A program made the translations under genes and the position numbers. 31,278 bases of DNA, from assembly GCA_038326165.1 (NCBI GenBank), contig JBBQJT010000041.1, positions 1 to 31,278 on the forward strand, given 5' to 3'. The stretch's first letter is position 1. Each line of letters opens with the position of its first letter. The stretch comes from JAEUUM01 sp038326165. GTDB lineage: Bacteria; Bacteroidota; Bacteroidia; Chitinophagales; Saprospiraceae. Below the pieces are notes generated by a model. That model saw nothing but the letters and a program-made list of their open reading frames with translations, was not told the DNA's origin and did not search any database. Positions 16,584-27,400 of this stretch are shown here, piece after piece.

Positions 16584-19500
16584 TTACCTCAATAGTGTGG
16601 TATCTCCACTCACAGTAATTTTTGTGCCATTCGCAATTATGATTTCTGCAAGCCAAACAAATACTGATGGTTCCATCATTTTTCCTCTGAATGTCCCATC
16701 CCATCCTTCATCGGTATTTGGACTCATATTGGAATTGTGATAAACCATTTCGCCCCATTTGTCAAAGACCTTAAAATCTTTAATATTGATGCTCTCATCT
16801 GAAAATGCGACAAGTTTATCATTGTTAAGATCTCCATTTGGGGAAAATGCTGTAGGTACGAACAGGTCCTTGTGAATATTCTGACGAACAAAGAATTTTT
16901 GATTTTGCTCGCATCCTGTTTCGCTTATAAATTTGACCCAAACATATCCACTTTGTAGAGGCAATATATTGAGTGAGGCAGTATTACTAGAACCAATTGG
17001 GTTTATTTGTTGAATGTTCCATACAGTTGTCTGTAGATTTCCATCATTGATTATTGGATCGATAGCAATTTCGTCACCATAATTTACAGTTATATCTTGA
17101 ATTTGATTCACGCTGAATGGATCTCCAGACAAGATAGATATATTTCTTGTTTCTATGCATCCATCTTTGTCCTTCAAGCTCACTTGATAATTGCCAGCTT
17201 CCAAACTTTCAAATAGATTATCAGTCTGCCAGTTCATGTTTTCAAGTTTGAAATTTAACGGATACTGTGCTTGTGTAACGTCAACTTCAATACTGCCATT
17301 TTCGTCATCAAAACATTTAGTAGGTGAAGCCAGTAAGTTGAAATCAATTTTGTTGGTTGCTATTATTTCAAAGTTTTCAACTTTAACACAACCCTTTGAA
17401 TCTGTGCAGCTTATTTCATAAAAACCATTTATTAAGTTGGTAATTTTATTATTGCTGTTTCCAATTGACCATGTATAGAAGTAAGGAGACAAGCCACCGG
17501 TTGGGTTTACTTCTATAAATGCATTCTGATCAGCCTCACATTTGTTGTTTGTAATATTAGCATTTGTAATTATTTCTGGGGTGTTTGGAATTTCAAAACT
17601 TAACAGTTTCGCGCAAGATTTGCTGTCGGTTACAGTCAATTGATATAATCCAGAAGCCAATTGAGACACAGTAGTTCCAACACTTTGTCCTTGTAAGCCA
17701 TAATTGAACGGTGCAGTGCCACCTGAAACTAGAGTCAATTCCAATTTTCCATCAGTTGTATAGGAGCATTTCGGTTGGGAAGTATTGTAGTTTATACTGA
17801 TATCATCGGGTTGAGTGAGCGAAATGGTCTCCAATTTGCTACAACCTGCCTTGTCTTGAACTTCGAGCGTGAAAGATACACCACCAACTAAGCCACTAAT
17901 CAATGGATTGGTAATGAATTGACTATTCCATGTTATATCAAAATCCGTTATTCCATTGGTTGATGCTCCACCAGAAATAGTAACAATTTGAAAACTCCCA
18001 TCTGTCGAACCAAAACAATTGGGATTGGTGGATACGGAATTGATCTGAATCTCTTGAAATTCTGGAAGTAAAATAGGCAAAACTTTAGTACATCCATTGC
18101 CATCAGTAGCTGTAACTATGTAATTTCCTGCAGATAGAGCATTTATATTAGTGCCTGAGAATCCAGTATTCCAGATAAAGGATTCGGTAGAAGTAGGATT
18201 TGAGCTTGAGCCAACAGAAATAGAACCACTAGATAAACCGAAACAACTTGGGTTGACAGCTTGAGTAGCAATTAAGAATTCAATGGATGGTTCTGATACT
18301 AAAGAACTAAATTCTTCTGAGCAACCATTGATGTCAGTTACAGTAATAATATAATTGCCAGCTGATAATTGGTTCAGTTGTGGGGTTGTTTGGTTGTTGT
18401 AGTTCCACAAGTAGGTATAAGGAGAAACTCCTCCGAATGGTGTTATTTCCAAAGATCCCGAGTTTTCAAATTTGCAAACTGCAGGTGTTTGATTGAATTG
18501 AAGTGAAATAGGCTGAGGTTCTGTTAACAAAAATGAATCTATTATTGTGCAACCAACCAAATCCGTTACGGTAAGCATATATTTCCCAAAGCCTAATCCT
18601 GAAATCGAAGGCATATTAGCTGATCCAGCTATTGACCAATTATAGTTAACCGGTAGGTTTGCACCTAGTACGTTAGAGTTGATAGCCCCAGTTTGGTCTC
18701 CTGAACATTTTATTGGAGTAATTATTGGGGGATTGAAACTTAAAATTGTAGTTGAGTTAACTGCAAGGGGAATTACAACTTGACAAGGACGAGAATCAGT
18801 AATAGTTACATTATAATTTCCTGAAGTAAGATTTATTGCAAGGTCGGTATTTTGCTTTAGTGGGTCACTCCAAAGATATGAGAATGGTGCTGCACCCGTT
18901 GTTACCAGCACGGTTGCCGATCCATTTGTTGACAATGGACATGAGCTTGGGGTACTTGCAGTGGTTGCAACCAAAGGGGAAGCAGCTAAAATTTCACTGT
19001 TTAGAACAATTGAACATGATTTCGGATCAGTAATCGTTACTGAGTATTTACTTGGGGCAAGATTTTTTGCATCGGAGGTATTGCCAATATTTACATTGCT
19101 CCAATTGAAATTGAAGTTAGTACCACCACCTGTTTGACTCAGAACAATTGAACCATTGTTTAGCCCAGGACAAGACTCATCTGTATAGGATAGATCGAAT
19201 TCTATTTTTTCAGGAAGATACAAATCATAAGTATTGATTATTATACAACCGTTCGCATCTGTTGTTGTTACAGAAAAATTTCCACCATCTAAGTTGTTTA
19301 TGGATGAAGATGTTTTACCTGGCACATTCCATTGATAAGTATATGGTGCTTTTCCACCACTTGTTTTCAAATTGACAGATCCGATCTGATCACCATAGCA
19401 TTTCGACTCAACAATCGTAGGAACGTTTGATATTGGGCTTGGAGCATTCACTTGAAATGCCTTTGAGCTTGAACAGAGTTTATAATCAGTAACCGTAACT

Positions 19501-22500
19501 GTATATGAACCACTCAGAAGGCTGTTTGGATCCTCATTAAATGTTCCATTGCTCCAAAAGAACTTATATGGTAGGTTTCCTCCCATTATTTTTAGATCAA
19601 TTGAACCTGAGTTAGCCTCAGCACATTTGTTGTCGCTAATTATTGCACTCAAATTTAAAGCAGCTGGTTGTGAAACAGTAAAGTTCATTTTTTCACTGCA
19701 CGTTTTGCTGTCTGTTACGGTCAGCGTATAATTACCAGCAGCAACATTCATTATTAGTGGTGTATTGCCTCCTAAGCCTGCAGTCCATTTGTAAGTATAT
19801 CCACTGTTTCCACCATCAACAGCAGCCAACACTTTACCAGTTTTGGTGCCAAAACAGTTAACTGAATCAACGCTTAGCTTTATTTCAATAGGTTCAGGGC
19901 TTGTTATCTCAAAGCCAATCGTGTCCTTGCAACCCTTTAAATCATTCGCTATAACTGTATAAAATCCAGGGAGTAAATTTATAAATGTTCCATTGAATTG
20001 AGGAATATTTCCGTTCAAAGAGTAAGAGTAAGGACCCATGCCCAATTCTGATTTGAGTTGTATTTGACCATTTGCTTTGTTTGAGCAACTTGCAGGGACA
20101 ATTGCATTGACAGAGGAGAACATTTTACATTCGGTATATTTGCAAGAGGAAGTACCAGTTAAATTGCTACATACTGAGCCAACTTCTGAAACCCTAACTT
20201 CAATAGTAACATCTTCGCCCTCCATCAATTCATCAATCCAATGGCCAAGATTTTTATTTGCATTGATCCAAGTCCCACCAGACACTTTTACTTCATAGGC
20301 AATTGCACCTGGGATTGCAGCCCAACTGAATTCTACTATTCCATTTCCTTTGGATGCGCAAGTAATTAGCGGTGCCGGAAAAGCAAAAATTGCCAGGATA
20401 TTTGCTGTGTCTTTGGAAACACAACCGTATTGATCGCTTGTAGTATTGAATATGGTAGCTGAATTATTGAGAGCAAACTGGAAATTATTACAGCCATTAC
20501 AGAATGTTCCCGTGGAACTCTGCCAGTTGGTTGTCAATTTATTGCTTGTCTTGAAATAAAGTTCAGCAGTATTGATGATCAATGCACTGGTATCTGATTT
20601 ATTCAACGAAAATCGCCAGTTTCCATGAATTTGGGAATTTCCAATATTAGACCAGTTGTTTTTACTTTTAAAATTGCCAGTGTATGGTGCAGTGCTTGAG
20701 GCAATATCAATAGTAGCATTTCTGGTAAAACAGGATTTAAACAATTTACTGCCGATGATATTTCCAACTGAAATTAGATCCAATTTTTTTCCATCTGGAC
20801 TCAATAAACTGAGATCTATTGCTTTTAGGTCCGTACCCTCAGCTGTGATACAAATCTTTTCAAGGTTGGTGCCAGTTGCATCTATTTGCTTTGGAAGGAT
20901 GGTGCCAACAGGTATCGTTAATTCAATGAATTTGTCAAATCTGTTTTGAGCGGAATATGACCCAGTAAAAACTGTGGTGAAGATGGTGTCAATTTTGGGA
21001 TTTGATTTCAGATCTACAATCTCACCTGTACATTTTTGTTGATCGGGTATCCCGTTCAAAAGCTTGTCATTGCACTTATTGCAATTTGGGTCCAACGCTG
21101 ATAATGTATTAAACGATACAGCCTGCTGATATTTGCAACCTGCAGTAGATTGCACTTCCCATACAGGAGTAGTGTTACCAGAAATTGCTGGCAACATGTC
21201 AATGTTCCAAATATTCGTGCTTCCTATTTGCGTATTTGGAAGCCATTTGCCAACCGAAAAGTTTGAAGTGAAACTTTCAACTGGTGGATATAATGTCGGG
21301 TTGAAATTCACAGACCAATCGAATAAGAATCCGTTGTCATTTTTCCACAAGTCTGAAATAACCAAAGTCCAGACACCATTCAAAGGGCATCCCAAAAGCT
21401 GATCAAAGGCCTGGAATGGATTGTAATCATCTGAAGGCAATGTTGACGGACCATTTTTGATAATATAGTCTGTCCAAGTTCCATTTGTAGAGGTAGAAGT
21501 CCAGCAATAATCCCAACCTGTTCCTGGTATAGGCTCTGGAAGTAACTCATCATTTTCGAAAGGAATTCCTAAAAAAACTGACCCAGCACTTGGATTCTGA
21601 TCCTGAAGGGTAAGCTTCTGTCCATTTGGACAAATCAAAGAAATATCAAGGTCTTTCAGAAAGGAATGTTCGATATTTAGGCAAATACTCTGCAAATCCT
21701 CAATTTCATCAATAATTTCATTGGGATTGAAGCGATTTACATAGATGAAGGACTTTATCTTTTCTCCGTTTCCATCAGGAAGTGGAATAGTATCCGTTAA
21801 TATGTCGGAAGCTGGGAAAAAAGCTGTTTTTGGAAGTGTTTGAACATTCTTTGTTGTATTTGCCCCCAATACAGCTGTTAGTTTTATCTCAGTTCCAGGA
21901 CAAATATTTTGCGGAATTAAAGAGACAATGAATTCTGGTTCAGAATTGATTTTGACTTTTGTTGCTGTGCTCTGATTATTGATACAACCAATAATATCCT
22001 CTGTCATAAGTGATACAGCATAACCACCGTCTGGAAGCTCAGGTATTTGTATGTTTTGACCTACATAAAATTTATTGTTGACTATCCAACTGAATTTGGT
22101 GGTTGCATCGGATTGAGTATAGTACAAATTATTTTGGAGGTACACATTTGTAGCGGATAGTTTTAGTGTTTCACCCTCGCAAAGTTCTAAGTAGCCATTT
22201 TTGACGGTTTGTCCATTGCTTCCTGTAATATTGGCTGTAGAGTTTATTGTTTGACAGTATGGAAGGCATGAAATATCAGCGCTGAACCCTTGTCCTTGAA
22301 AGCTGCCATTCGATTTGAATCGGAGTGTCAAGCAACCAGTCGGATTGTTGGGTGAAGCTTCTACTTTGAAAGGAAAGTTATTGTAATCGCTACTACAAGC
22401 AATTAACGGGCTGCTTACATTTGGGCCATCGAAAATACATAAATCATCACCTGTTTTGATATCACTTTGACTAAAATTTAAAGCAACTCTTGTATTTGAT

Positions 22501-22712
22501 CCGGTAGCTGGAAATAGGGTGGTGGTGATCAACTCATTTGGTTTGTAACCTGTTGATGGGCCCCCAGAATCGGTTAATTTGCCCGTGCAAGAATTGTAAG
22601 AACCATTGATAAGCGGGAAGATTTGGGCCATACCCTTAAGATTCAACAGAATCAAGGTAAATGCCAAAAAAACTCTTGAGAATTTTAGTGTTGGGGTGTA
22701 TTGTTTTTTCAT
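16584..22712 (-). CDS. Giant SprB-repeat surface protein with CHU_C sorting domain (2042 aa)
   Basis: The protein is complete: a signal peptide ending near 'LKGMAQ' (residue 30), then a CUB-like domain (about 35-150, 'DDLCIFDGPNVSSPLIA'). Two modules like the P/Homo-B domain of proprotein convertases follow ('LKDLDISLICPNGQK' to 'NGVWTLVISDLWKNDNG', about 330-460; 'LKAIDLSLLSPDGKK' to 'HGNWRFSLNKSD', about 625-720). A fibronectin-like segment leads into 13 SprB-type repeats of about 78 aa at residues 860-1874. Next are an Ig-like segment and the CHU_C gliding-associated sorting domain (about 1950-2042, 'PTAFSPNGDLNNDK', 'VFDKWGEMVYH', 'GWDGTFRG'). Such proteins leave by the type IX system and act as adhesins or motility tracks; adhesion is inferred here. 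The PorP/SprF gene follows 71 bases downstream. No clear promoter box was found in the 356-base gap upstream. Confidence 0.93.
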   Translation of the reverse strand: MKKQYTPTLKFSRVFLAFTLILLNLKGMAQIFPLINGSYNSCTGKLTDSGGPSTGYKPNELITTTLFPATGSNTRVALNFSQSDIKTGDDLCIFDGPNVSSPLIACSSDYNNFPFKVEASPNNPTGCLTLRFKSNGSFQGQGFSADISCLPYCQTINSTANITGSNGQTVKNGYLELCEGETLKLSATNVYLQNNLYYTQSDATTKFSWIVNNKFYVGQNIQIPELPDGGYAVSLMTEDIIGCINNQSTATKVKINSEPEFIVSLIPQNICPGTEIKLTAVLGANTTKNVQTLPKTAFFPASDILTDTIPLPDGNGEKIKSFIYVNRFNPNEIIDEIEDLQSICLNIEHSFLKDLDISLICPNGQKLTLQDQNPSAGSVFLGIPFENDELLPEPIPGTGWDYCWTSTSTNGTWTDYIIKNGPSTLPSDDYNPFQAFDQLLGCPLNGVWTLVISDLWKNDNGFLFDWSVNFNPTLYPPVESFTSNFSVGKWLPNTQIGSTNIWNIDMLPAISGNTTPVWEVQSTAGCKYQQAVSFNTLSALDPNCNKCNDKLLNGIPDQQKCTGEIVDLKSNPKIDTIFTTVFTGSYSAQNRFDKFIELTIPVGTILPKQIDATGTNLEKICITAEGTDLKAIDLSLLSPDGKKLDLISVGNIIGSKLFKSCFTRNATIDIASSTAPYTGNFKSKNNWSNIGNSQIHGNWRFSLNKSDTSALIINTAELYFKTSNKLTTNWQSSTGTFCNGCNNFQFALNNSATIFNTTSDQYGCVSKDTANILAIFAFPAPLITCASKGNGIVEFSWAAIPGAIAYEVKVSGGTWINANKNLGHWIDELMEGEDVTIEVRVSEVGSVCSNLTGTSSCKYTECKMFSSVNAIVPASCSNKANGQIQLKSELGMGPYSYSLNGNIPQFNGTFINLLPGFYTVIANDLKGCKDTIGFEITSPEPIEIKLSVDSVNCFGTKTGKVLAAVDGGNSGYTYKWTAGLGGNTPLIMNVAAGNYTLTVTDSKTCSEKMNFTVSQPAALNLSAIISDNKCAEANSGSIDLKIMGGNLPYKFFWSNGTFNEDPNSLLSGSYTVTVTDYKLCSSSKAFQVNAPSPISNVPTIVESKCYGDQIGSVNLKTSGGKAPYTYQWNVPGKTSSSINNLDGGNFSVTTTDANGCIIINTYDLYLPEKIEFDLSYTDESCPGLNNGSIVLSQTGGGTNFNFNWSNVNIGNTSDAKNLAPSKYSVTITDPKSCSIVLNSEILAASPLVATTASTPSSCPLSTNGSATVLVTTGAAPFSYLWSDPLKQNTDLAINLTSGNYNVTITDSRPCQVVIPLAVNSTTILSFNPPIITPIKCSGDQTGAINSNVLGANLPVNYNWSIAGSANMPSISGLGFGKYMLTVTDLVGCTIIDSFLLTEPQPISLQFNQTPAVCKFENSGSLEITPFGGVSPYTYLWNYNNQTTPQLNQLSAGNYIITVTDINGCSEEFSSLVSEPSIEFLIATQAVNPSCFGLSSGSISVGSSSNPTSTESFIWNTGFSGTNINALSAGNYIVTATDGNGCTKVLPILLPEFQEIQINSVSTNPNCFGSTDGSFQIVTISGGASTNGITDFDITWNSQFITNPLISGLVGGVSFTLEVQDKAGCSKLETISLTQPDDISINYNTSQPKCSYTTDGKLELTLVSGGTAPFNYGLQGQSVGTTVSQLASGLYQLTVTDSKSCAKLLSFEIPNTPEIITNANITNNKCEADQNAFIEVNPTGGLSPYFYTWSIGNSNNKITNLINGFYEISCTDSKGCVKVENFEIIATNKIDFNLLASPTKCFDDENGSIEVDVTQAQYPLNFKLENMNWQTDNLFESLEAGNYQVSLKDKDGCIETRNISILSGDPFSVNQIQDITVNYGDEIAIDPIINDGNLQTTVWNIQQINPIGSSNTASLNILPLQSGYVWVKFISETGCEQNQKFFVRQNIHKDLFVPTAFSPNGDLNNDKLVAFSDESINIKDFKVFDKWGEMVYHNSNMSPNTDEGWDGTFRGKMMEPSVFVWLAEIIIANGTKITVSGDTTLLR

Positions 22713-22859
22713 TTTAACCGGCTTTGAGTTTTCAATTAGATTAAAATGATATACAGATATTCCTATTCAGAATATAAAAGCGTAGTGTGAATGTTGGGCT
22801 CATCCTATTTCCAATCAAAAATCTCATCTTCTCAATTTTAGAGTTAACAATAAGAATAA

Positions 22860-22883
22860 CATTAAAGTCTTCTGGCTTTAATG
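22860..22883. repeat. Perfect 8-bp inverted repeat upstream of the adhesin gene
   Basis: CATTAAAG (22860-22867) and CTTTAATG (22876-22883) are separated by 8 bases. It lies about 150 bases before the adhesin start, so it could be an operator or a hairpin in the leader. Confidence 0.5.
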
Positions 22884-22953
22884 GTTTGATATGTTTTAGG
22901 AGTTCACCAATTACATACCAAATATCTCGCCAAAAACAGTAAAATGTTGTGAT

Positions 22954-22996
22954 CGAATAATATTTATTAATATATTTTTATTAATAATATTATTCG
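22954..22996. repeat. Long AT-rich hairpin downstream of pepT
   Basis: The arms 22954-22972 and 22979-22996 are complementary over 18 bp with one bulged T and enclose a TATTTT loop; both end in CGAATAAT/ATTATTCG. It begins 73 bases after the pepT stop. There is no T-run on the minus strand, so termination is uncertain; a protein-binding palindrome or 3'-end stabiliser is also possible. Confidence 0.75.
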
Positions 22997-23068
22997 TGTT
23001 CGGTTTCTGAGATTTGTTTGATTGTTTGAATCAAAAGATTCCTTATAAACTTCTATTATAAATTTTTG

Positions 23069-24310
23069 TCACGAGTTCTCTTCCCAAATAGTTGCTAAGT
23101 GAACCAATGTTTCTGCAGCTTTTTCCATATCCTGAACGGAAACCCATTCGTGCTTGGAATGAAATGCATGCTCCCCAGCAAATAAGTTTGGACAAGGAAG
23201 CCCAATGAAGCTCAGTCTTGAGCCGTCAGTTCCTCCTCTTATACTTTGTTGTTTGGGTTGGATGCCAGTTCTTGCTATGGCTTGCAAAGCATATTCTGTT
23301 ACGTTTGGAACTTTGTCAAGCACCTCTTTCATGTTCCTGTATTGTTGACTTATGGTCACTTCTGCTCTGGCATTAGGCCATTTTTCCAACACTGAATTTA
23401 CCACTTGGTGCAATAGATCTCTTTTGTGCTGAAGTCCTTCTTCTGAAAAGTCTCGTAAAATAAATAAAATAGTAGTTTGATCAGCAATTCCATTTACACT
23501 GACCGGATGGATAAATCCTTCTTTTCCTTCAGTGGTTTCGGGCGAATATTCAGTTTTGGGCAAGGCTGCAAGAATTTCGCCTGCTATTTTAGTAGCGTTA
23601 ACAAGTTTTCCTTTAGCAAATCCTGGATGTGAACTGATTCCGTTGATAACCACCTTTGCGCCGTCGGCAGAAAAAGTTTCATTTTCAATTGAACCAAGCG
23701 TTTCACCATCTACGGTATATCCAAACGCTGCTCCAAGTTTTTCTATATTGACATTATCAACACCTTTGCCAACTTCTTCGTCAGGCGTAAAAAGTATTCT
23801 AATCTTGCCATGCTTGATATCGGGATTTGCAACCAGATGGGCAGCTGCATCCATTATTGCTGCAATACCAGATTTGTTATCAGCACCAAGCAAGGTAGTG
23901 CCCGAAGCTGTAACGATATCATTACCATGCTGTTGTTTTAGATCAGGATGTTCACTTTCTTTAATGATTTGAGCTGTGTCATCAGGTAGTACCAAATCCT
24001 GTCCTTGATAATTTGAATGAACAATAGGTTTTACATTGGTACCCGAACAATCAGGCGACGTGTCCATGTGAGAGCAAAAACAAAGCACAGGAACTTCTTT
24101 ATCTGTAGTGGATGGTATAGTTGCGTAGATCACTCCAAATTCATCCATTTCAGCATCTTTGATGCCTATTTCATGCAATTCTGATACAAGCAATCTTCCA
24201 AGATCTTTTTGCTTTTCTGTAGTAGGATATTTTGTGGAGGATGGGTCAGATTGGGTGTCAATCTGAACATATTTCAAGAATCTATCTTTAACACTGTGCT
24301 TTATCTTCAT
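23069..24310 (-). CDS. pepT: Peptidase T (tripeptide aminopeptidase)
   Basis: PepT removes the N-terminal residue from tripeptides in the cytoplasm. The 413-aa product matches the M20B family in length and motifs. Two-zinc ligands and catalytic residues, placed by comparison with Salmonella PepT, are His81 and Asp83 ('SHMDTSPD'), Asp144 ('LLGADNKSG'), Glu178/Glu179 ('TPDEEVG'), Asp201 ('TVDGE') and His384 ('HAFHSKHEW'). Substrate-binding 'NGISSHPGFAKGK' and 'IRGGTDGSRLSF' blocks are intact. There is no signal peptide. It appears monocistronic, with a possible -7 box 32 bases before its start and a long hairpin after it. Confidence 0.96.
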   Translation of the reverse strand: MKIKHSVKDRFLKYVQIDTQSDPSSTKYPTTEKQKDLGRLLVSELHEIGIKDAEMDEFGVIYATIPSTTDKEVPVLCFCSHMDTSPDCSGTNVKPIVHSNYQGQDLVLPDDTAQIIKESEHPDLKQQHGNDIVTASGTTLLGADNKSGIAAIMDAAAHLVANPDIKHGKIRILFTPDEEVGKGVDNVNIEKLGAAFGYTVDGETLGSIENETFSADGAKVVINGISSHPGFAKGKLVNATKIAGEILAALPKTEYSPETTEGKEGFIHPVSVNGIADQTTILFILRDFSEEGLQHKRDLLHQVVNSVLEKWPNARAEVTISQQYRNMKEVLDKVPNVTEYALQAIARTGIQPKQQSIRGGTDGSRLSFIGLPCPNLFAGEHAFHSKHEWVSVQDMEKAAETLVHLATIWEENS

Positions 24311-24341
24311 GCTAGGCGGTCTAATAATAAAACTACAAGCG

Positions 24342-24349
24342 CAAATATA
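24342..24349 (-). promoter_or_regulatory. Possible -7 box for pepT
   Basis: CAAATATA on the plus strand reads TATATTTG on the minus strand, a TAnnTTTG match, with transcription expected near 24338 and a leader of about 28 bases. No TTTG is at the -33 distance. Confidence 0.4.
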
Positions 24350-24452
24350 AAAAAATTATATATTCTATTTAGTTTTTCTTTAATATAATATTTGAGGAAA
24401 TTATTTAATGATTACATTGTCTATGCAGCAAAGCAAAGCTTGGGAGCATCCA

Positions 24453-24484
24453 TTTGAAGAAGTCCTGATATAATTCTAATTTTG
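24453..24484 (+). promoter_or_regulatory. Strong Bacteroidota promoter abutting the S8 protease start codon
   Basis: TTTG (24453-24456), a 20-base spacer and TAATTTTG (24477-24484) match the consensus completely. The ATG at 24489 follows the box by only four bases, so the mRNA would be leaderless or nearly so. Confidence 0.7.
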
Positions 24485-24488
24485 CCGA

Positions 24489-27400
24489 ATGAAAAATCTT
24501 TTTTTGTTTTTACTTATTACTATTTCACTTGATGTTACAGGTCAAAGTCCTTATTCCATTCAACGACTGCAAGGAAATCTTCTGCCGGTAGAAAATAGGG
24601 GAATTATTACCAATATGCAGTCTTCCATATTTAGAGGCAAATATTATGGTGTAATTCAGTTTTATAAAACTCCAAGTGATGCTGATAAAGTCCGACTTCT
24701 AAAGAGTGGAGTAGTACTCGAAAAATATATTGGTGCCCATGCATTTTGGGGATATTCAGCTCAATCCAATCTTGAAAAATTAGATTTGAATATCCGAAGT
24801 TTTAGTGAATGGCCCGCTGAACAGAAAACTATGCGCATCCGTCTTGACCAAAAGGTTAATTCGATACCTGAGCAATACTATTTGTATTTTCATGCCAATT
24901 GGAAAGCGGATGATATTGCATCGGTATTGCAGGATCTTGGTATAAAAATATTGGCTAAGCACGATCCTGTTTTGGTTTCCATGAATCAAAGTCAATTTCA
25001 TGAAATACTCAAATTGCCATTTGTTTTTGCAGTCGATCCAAAGCGGAAAACTGGAGAACCTGAGGATTTAGGTGCCAGAGCCTTGCACAATGTAGAATCC
25101 TTGAGAGCCACCAACAAATCATTGAATCTGGATGGAAGTGGGGTAAGTATAGTCGTTAGAGACGACGGAAAGATTGGGCCGCATATAGATTACACCGGAC
25201 GTGTCAATGATGATTATATTGCTCCAGGAAGTGTTGATTTTAGTCACGGAGATATGGTCTCGGGTATTTTGATGGGCGCTGGCAATCTTGATCCCGATGT
25301 TACTGGTGCTGCCCCTGGTTCATTTTTATATTTGCTAGAATACCAATCCGAATTTACAGATGAAACCTTGATGTTGCATCAAGATAAAGGTGTTACGGTT
25401 TCTTCGTCCTCCTACAGTGATGGATGCAACAATGGATACACGACTACCACAGTAGGTTCTGACAAGATGATTTATGATTACCCCAACCTGATCCATGTAT
25501 TTTCTGCGGGAAATTCTGGGACTATTGATTGTGGCTATGGTGCAGGGAATGAATGGGGCAACATAACTGGCGGGCATAAAATGGGCAAGAATTGTATTGC
25601 AGTGGCCAACGTAGATCCGCAATCAGAAATCGCTGAATCAAGCAGCAGAGGCCCAGCCAGTGACGGCAGGATTAAACCTGATATCAGTGGAAATGGTTTG
25701 GAACAGTTGAGTACTTATCCAAACAATATAATTGATTTTGGAGGTGGTACTTCAGCGGCGGCTCCAGGCGTATCAGGTGTGCTGGCATTGCTGCAGCAGG
25801 GATATAAGCAACTCCATCAGGATTCAATTGCACCTTCTGCATTGCTCAAAGCATGCATTTTGAATGCTGCAACTGAAGCTGGAAATCCAGGCCCTGATTT
25901 TATTTATGGATGGGGAATAGTCAATGCAAAAAGAGCGTTTGATATCATCAAGTCCAATCAGTTTTACAGTGAAGAAATCAGCAATTCAGCAACCAAGACC
26001 CACATCATAAATGTTCCAAGTGGAATCAGCAAGATAAATGTGATGGTTTACTGGGCTGATAAAGAAAGTGTAGTCGGTTCAGCAAAGGCTTTGGTGAACG
26101 ATATTGATATGACGGTAACATCGCCGTCTGGTGGTGTTGCACTTCCTTGGATATTGAACACTGCCCCTGATCCAATTCTTTTACAAGCCCTTGCCACTAA
26201 AGGAGAGGATCACTTGAACAATATGGAACAAATAAGCCTTCAAAATCCAGTGCCTGGGAATTATACCGTTAATCTAAGTGGCTACGATATTCCTTTTGGA
26301 CCGCAAAAGTACTATGTGGTGGTCAGTTATGAAAAAAATGAAATCAATTTTACATGGCCAACTGGAGGAGAATCTCTCGATCCAAAAGCATTGTACAATA
26401 TTTTTTGGGAGGCACCTGTAAGTTCAACCGCTTTCACCTTGGAAAGCTCAACAGATATGATGAACTGGACTTTTGTAAAAACCATTCCAGCATCAAAAAG
26501 AACTACAGTTTGGGCCACACCCAATGCTACAACATCCAAGATATGGTTGCGTTTGCTGCGTGGCGCTCAAACTGCTACAACTGTTGGTTCAATATCCTTG
26601 ATACCAAGAGTTGATTCAATGTGGATTGAACAGGCTTGTGTTGATTCGATTCGTATTGCTTGGAATCCTGTAGCAGGCGCACAACAATATAAGTTGCATC
26701 AATTGACTGGTAATTTTATGCAATCCTTGGCATCAACCAATACCAACAGTATTGCCATCAAAAATTCAGATCCGAGTCAATCTCAATGGTTTAGTGTGGT
26801 GCCAATTTTGGCAGATGGTACAGAGGGACGCAGAAGAAGAGCCATTTCATCAATAGGACTTGTTTCATGTCAATATTCTAAAGACATAACCGTGCGACCT
26901 AATTCTTTTGAAGTAAATATTTCAAAATGTGAACCATTCATGTTACCAGTTCAAGCATATGTTCAAAACAAAGGATTTGAAACTATTAATGGTTTTGTAG
27001 TTATTTTGTATAAGAATTTAGAAATCGTAAATACTCAGAATATCAATCTTGTCATCAATCCCGGAGACAGTGTTTTGGTAGATTTTGGTTCCATTGCATT
27101 GGATGTTTCCGAAAAGCTTGAGATATCCATTGAAGCAACAATACCTAATGAAATTCCCGTCTATGATAACGTGTTTGCCTATGAATTGAATGCTGACATA
27201 CAGGAGGCCTTGCCTTTCCCTAAAGGAATGCCTGAATCTTTTGAATCAATCCTCTTTCCGCCCAAATCATGGATATTAGAAGAGTCTGACAACATGGTCA
27301 GTTGGAAACAAGAAACAGTAATAGGGATCACTGGGCAATTGACGAAGGCTGCTTTTCTGAATAATTTTGCAAATTTTGAAGGATCAACAGATGATTTAAT

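Larger units (their letters stand above)
22713..23068. other. 356-base gap upstream of the adhesin gene
   Basis: The gap separates pepT from the adhesin gene, both on the minus strand. It must hold the adhesin promoter, but no CAAAnnTA (minus-strand TAnnTTTG) was found. Two strong inverted repeats (22860-22883 and 22954-22996) are listed separately. No ORF is supported. Confidence 0.6.

Noticed and set aside
16584..22712. Regular repeats as a possible CRISPR array or tandem DNA repeat
   Set aside because: The periodicity of about 234 bases is at protein level (SprB modules of about 78 aa); the DNA of the units is divergent and there are no short identical repeats with spacers.
23532..23972. 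146-codon antisense ORF inside pepT
   Set aside because: Fully contained in pepT, whose motifs are complete on the other strand; Ser/Pro/Leu-rich shadow translation.
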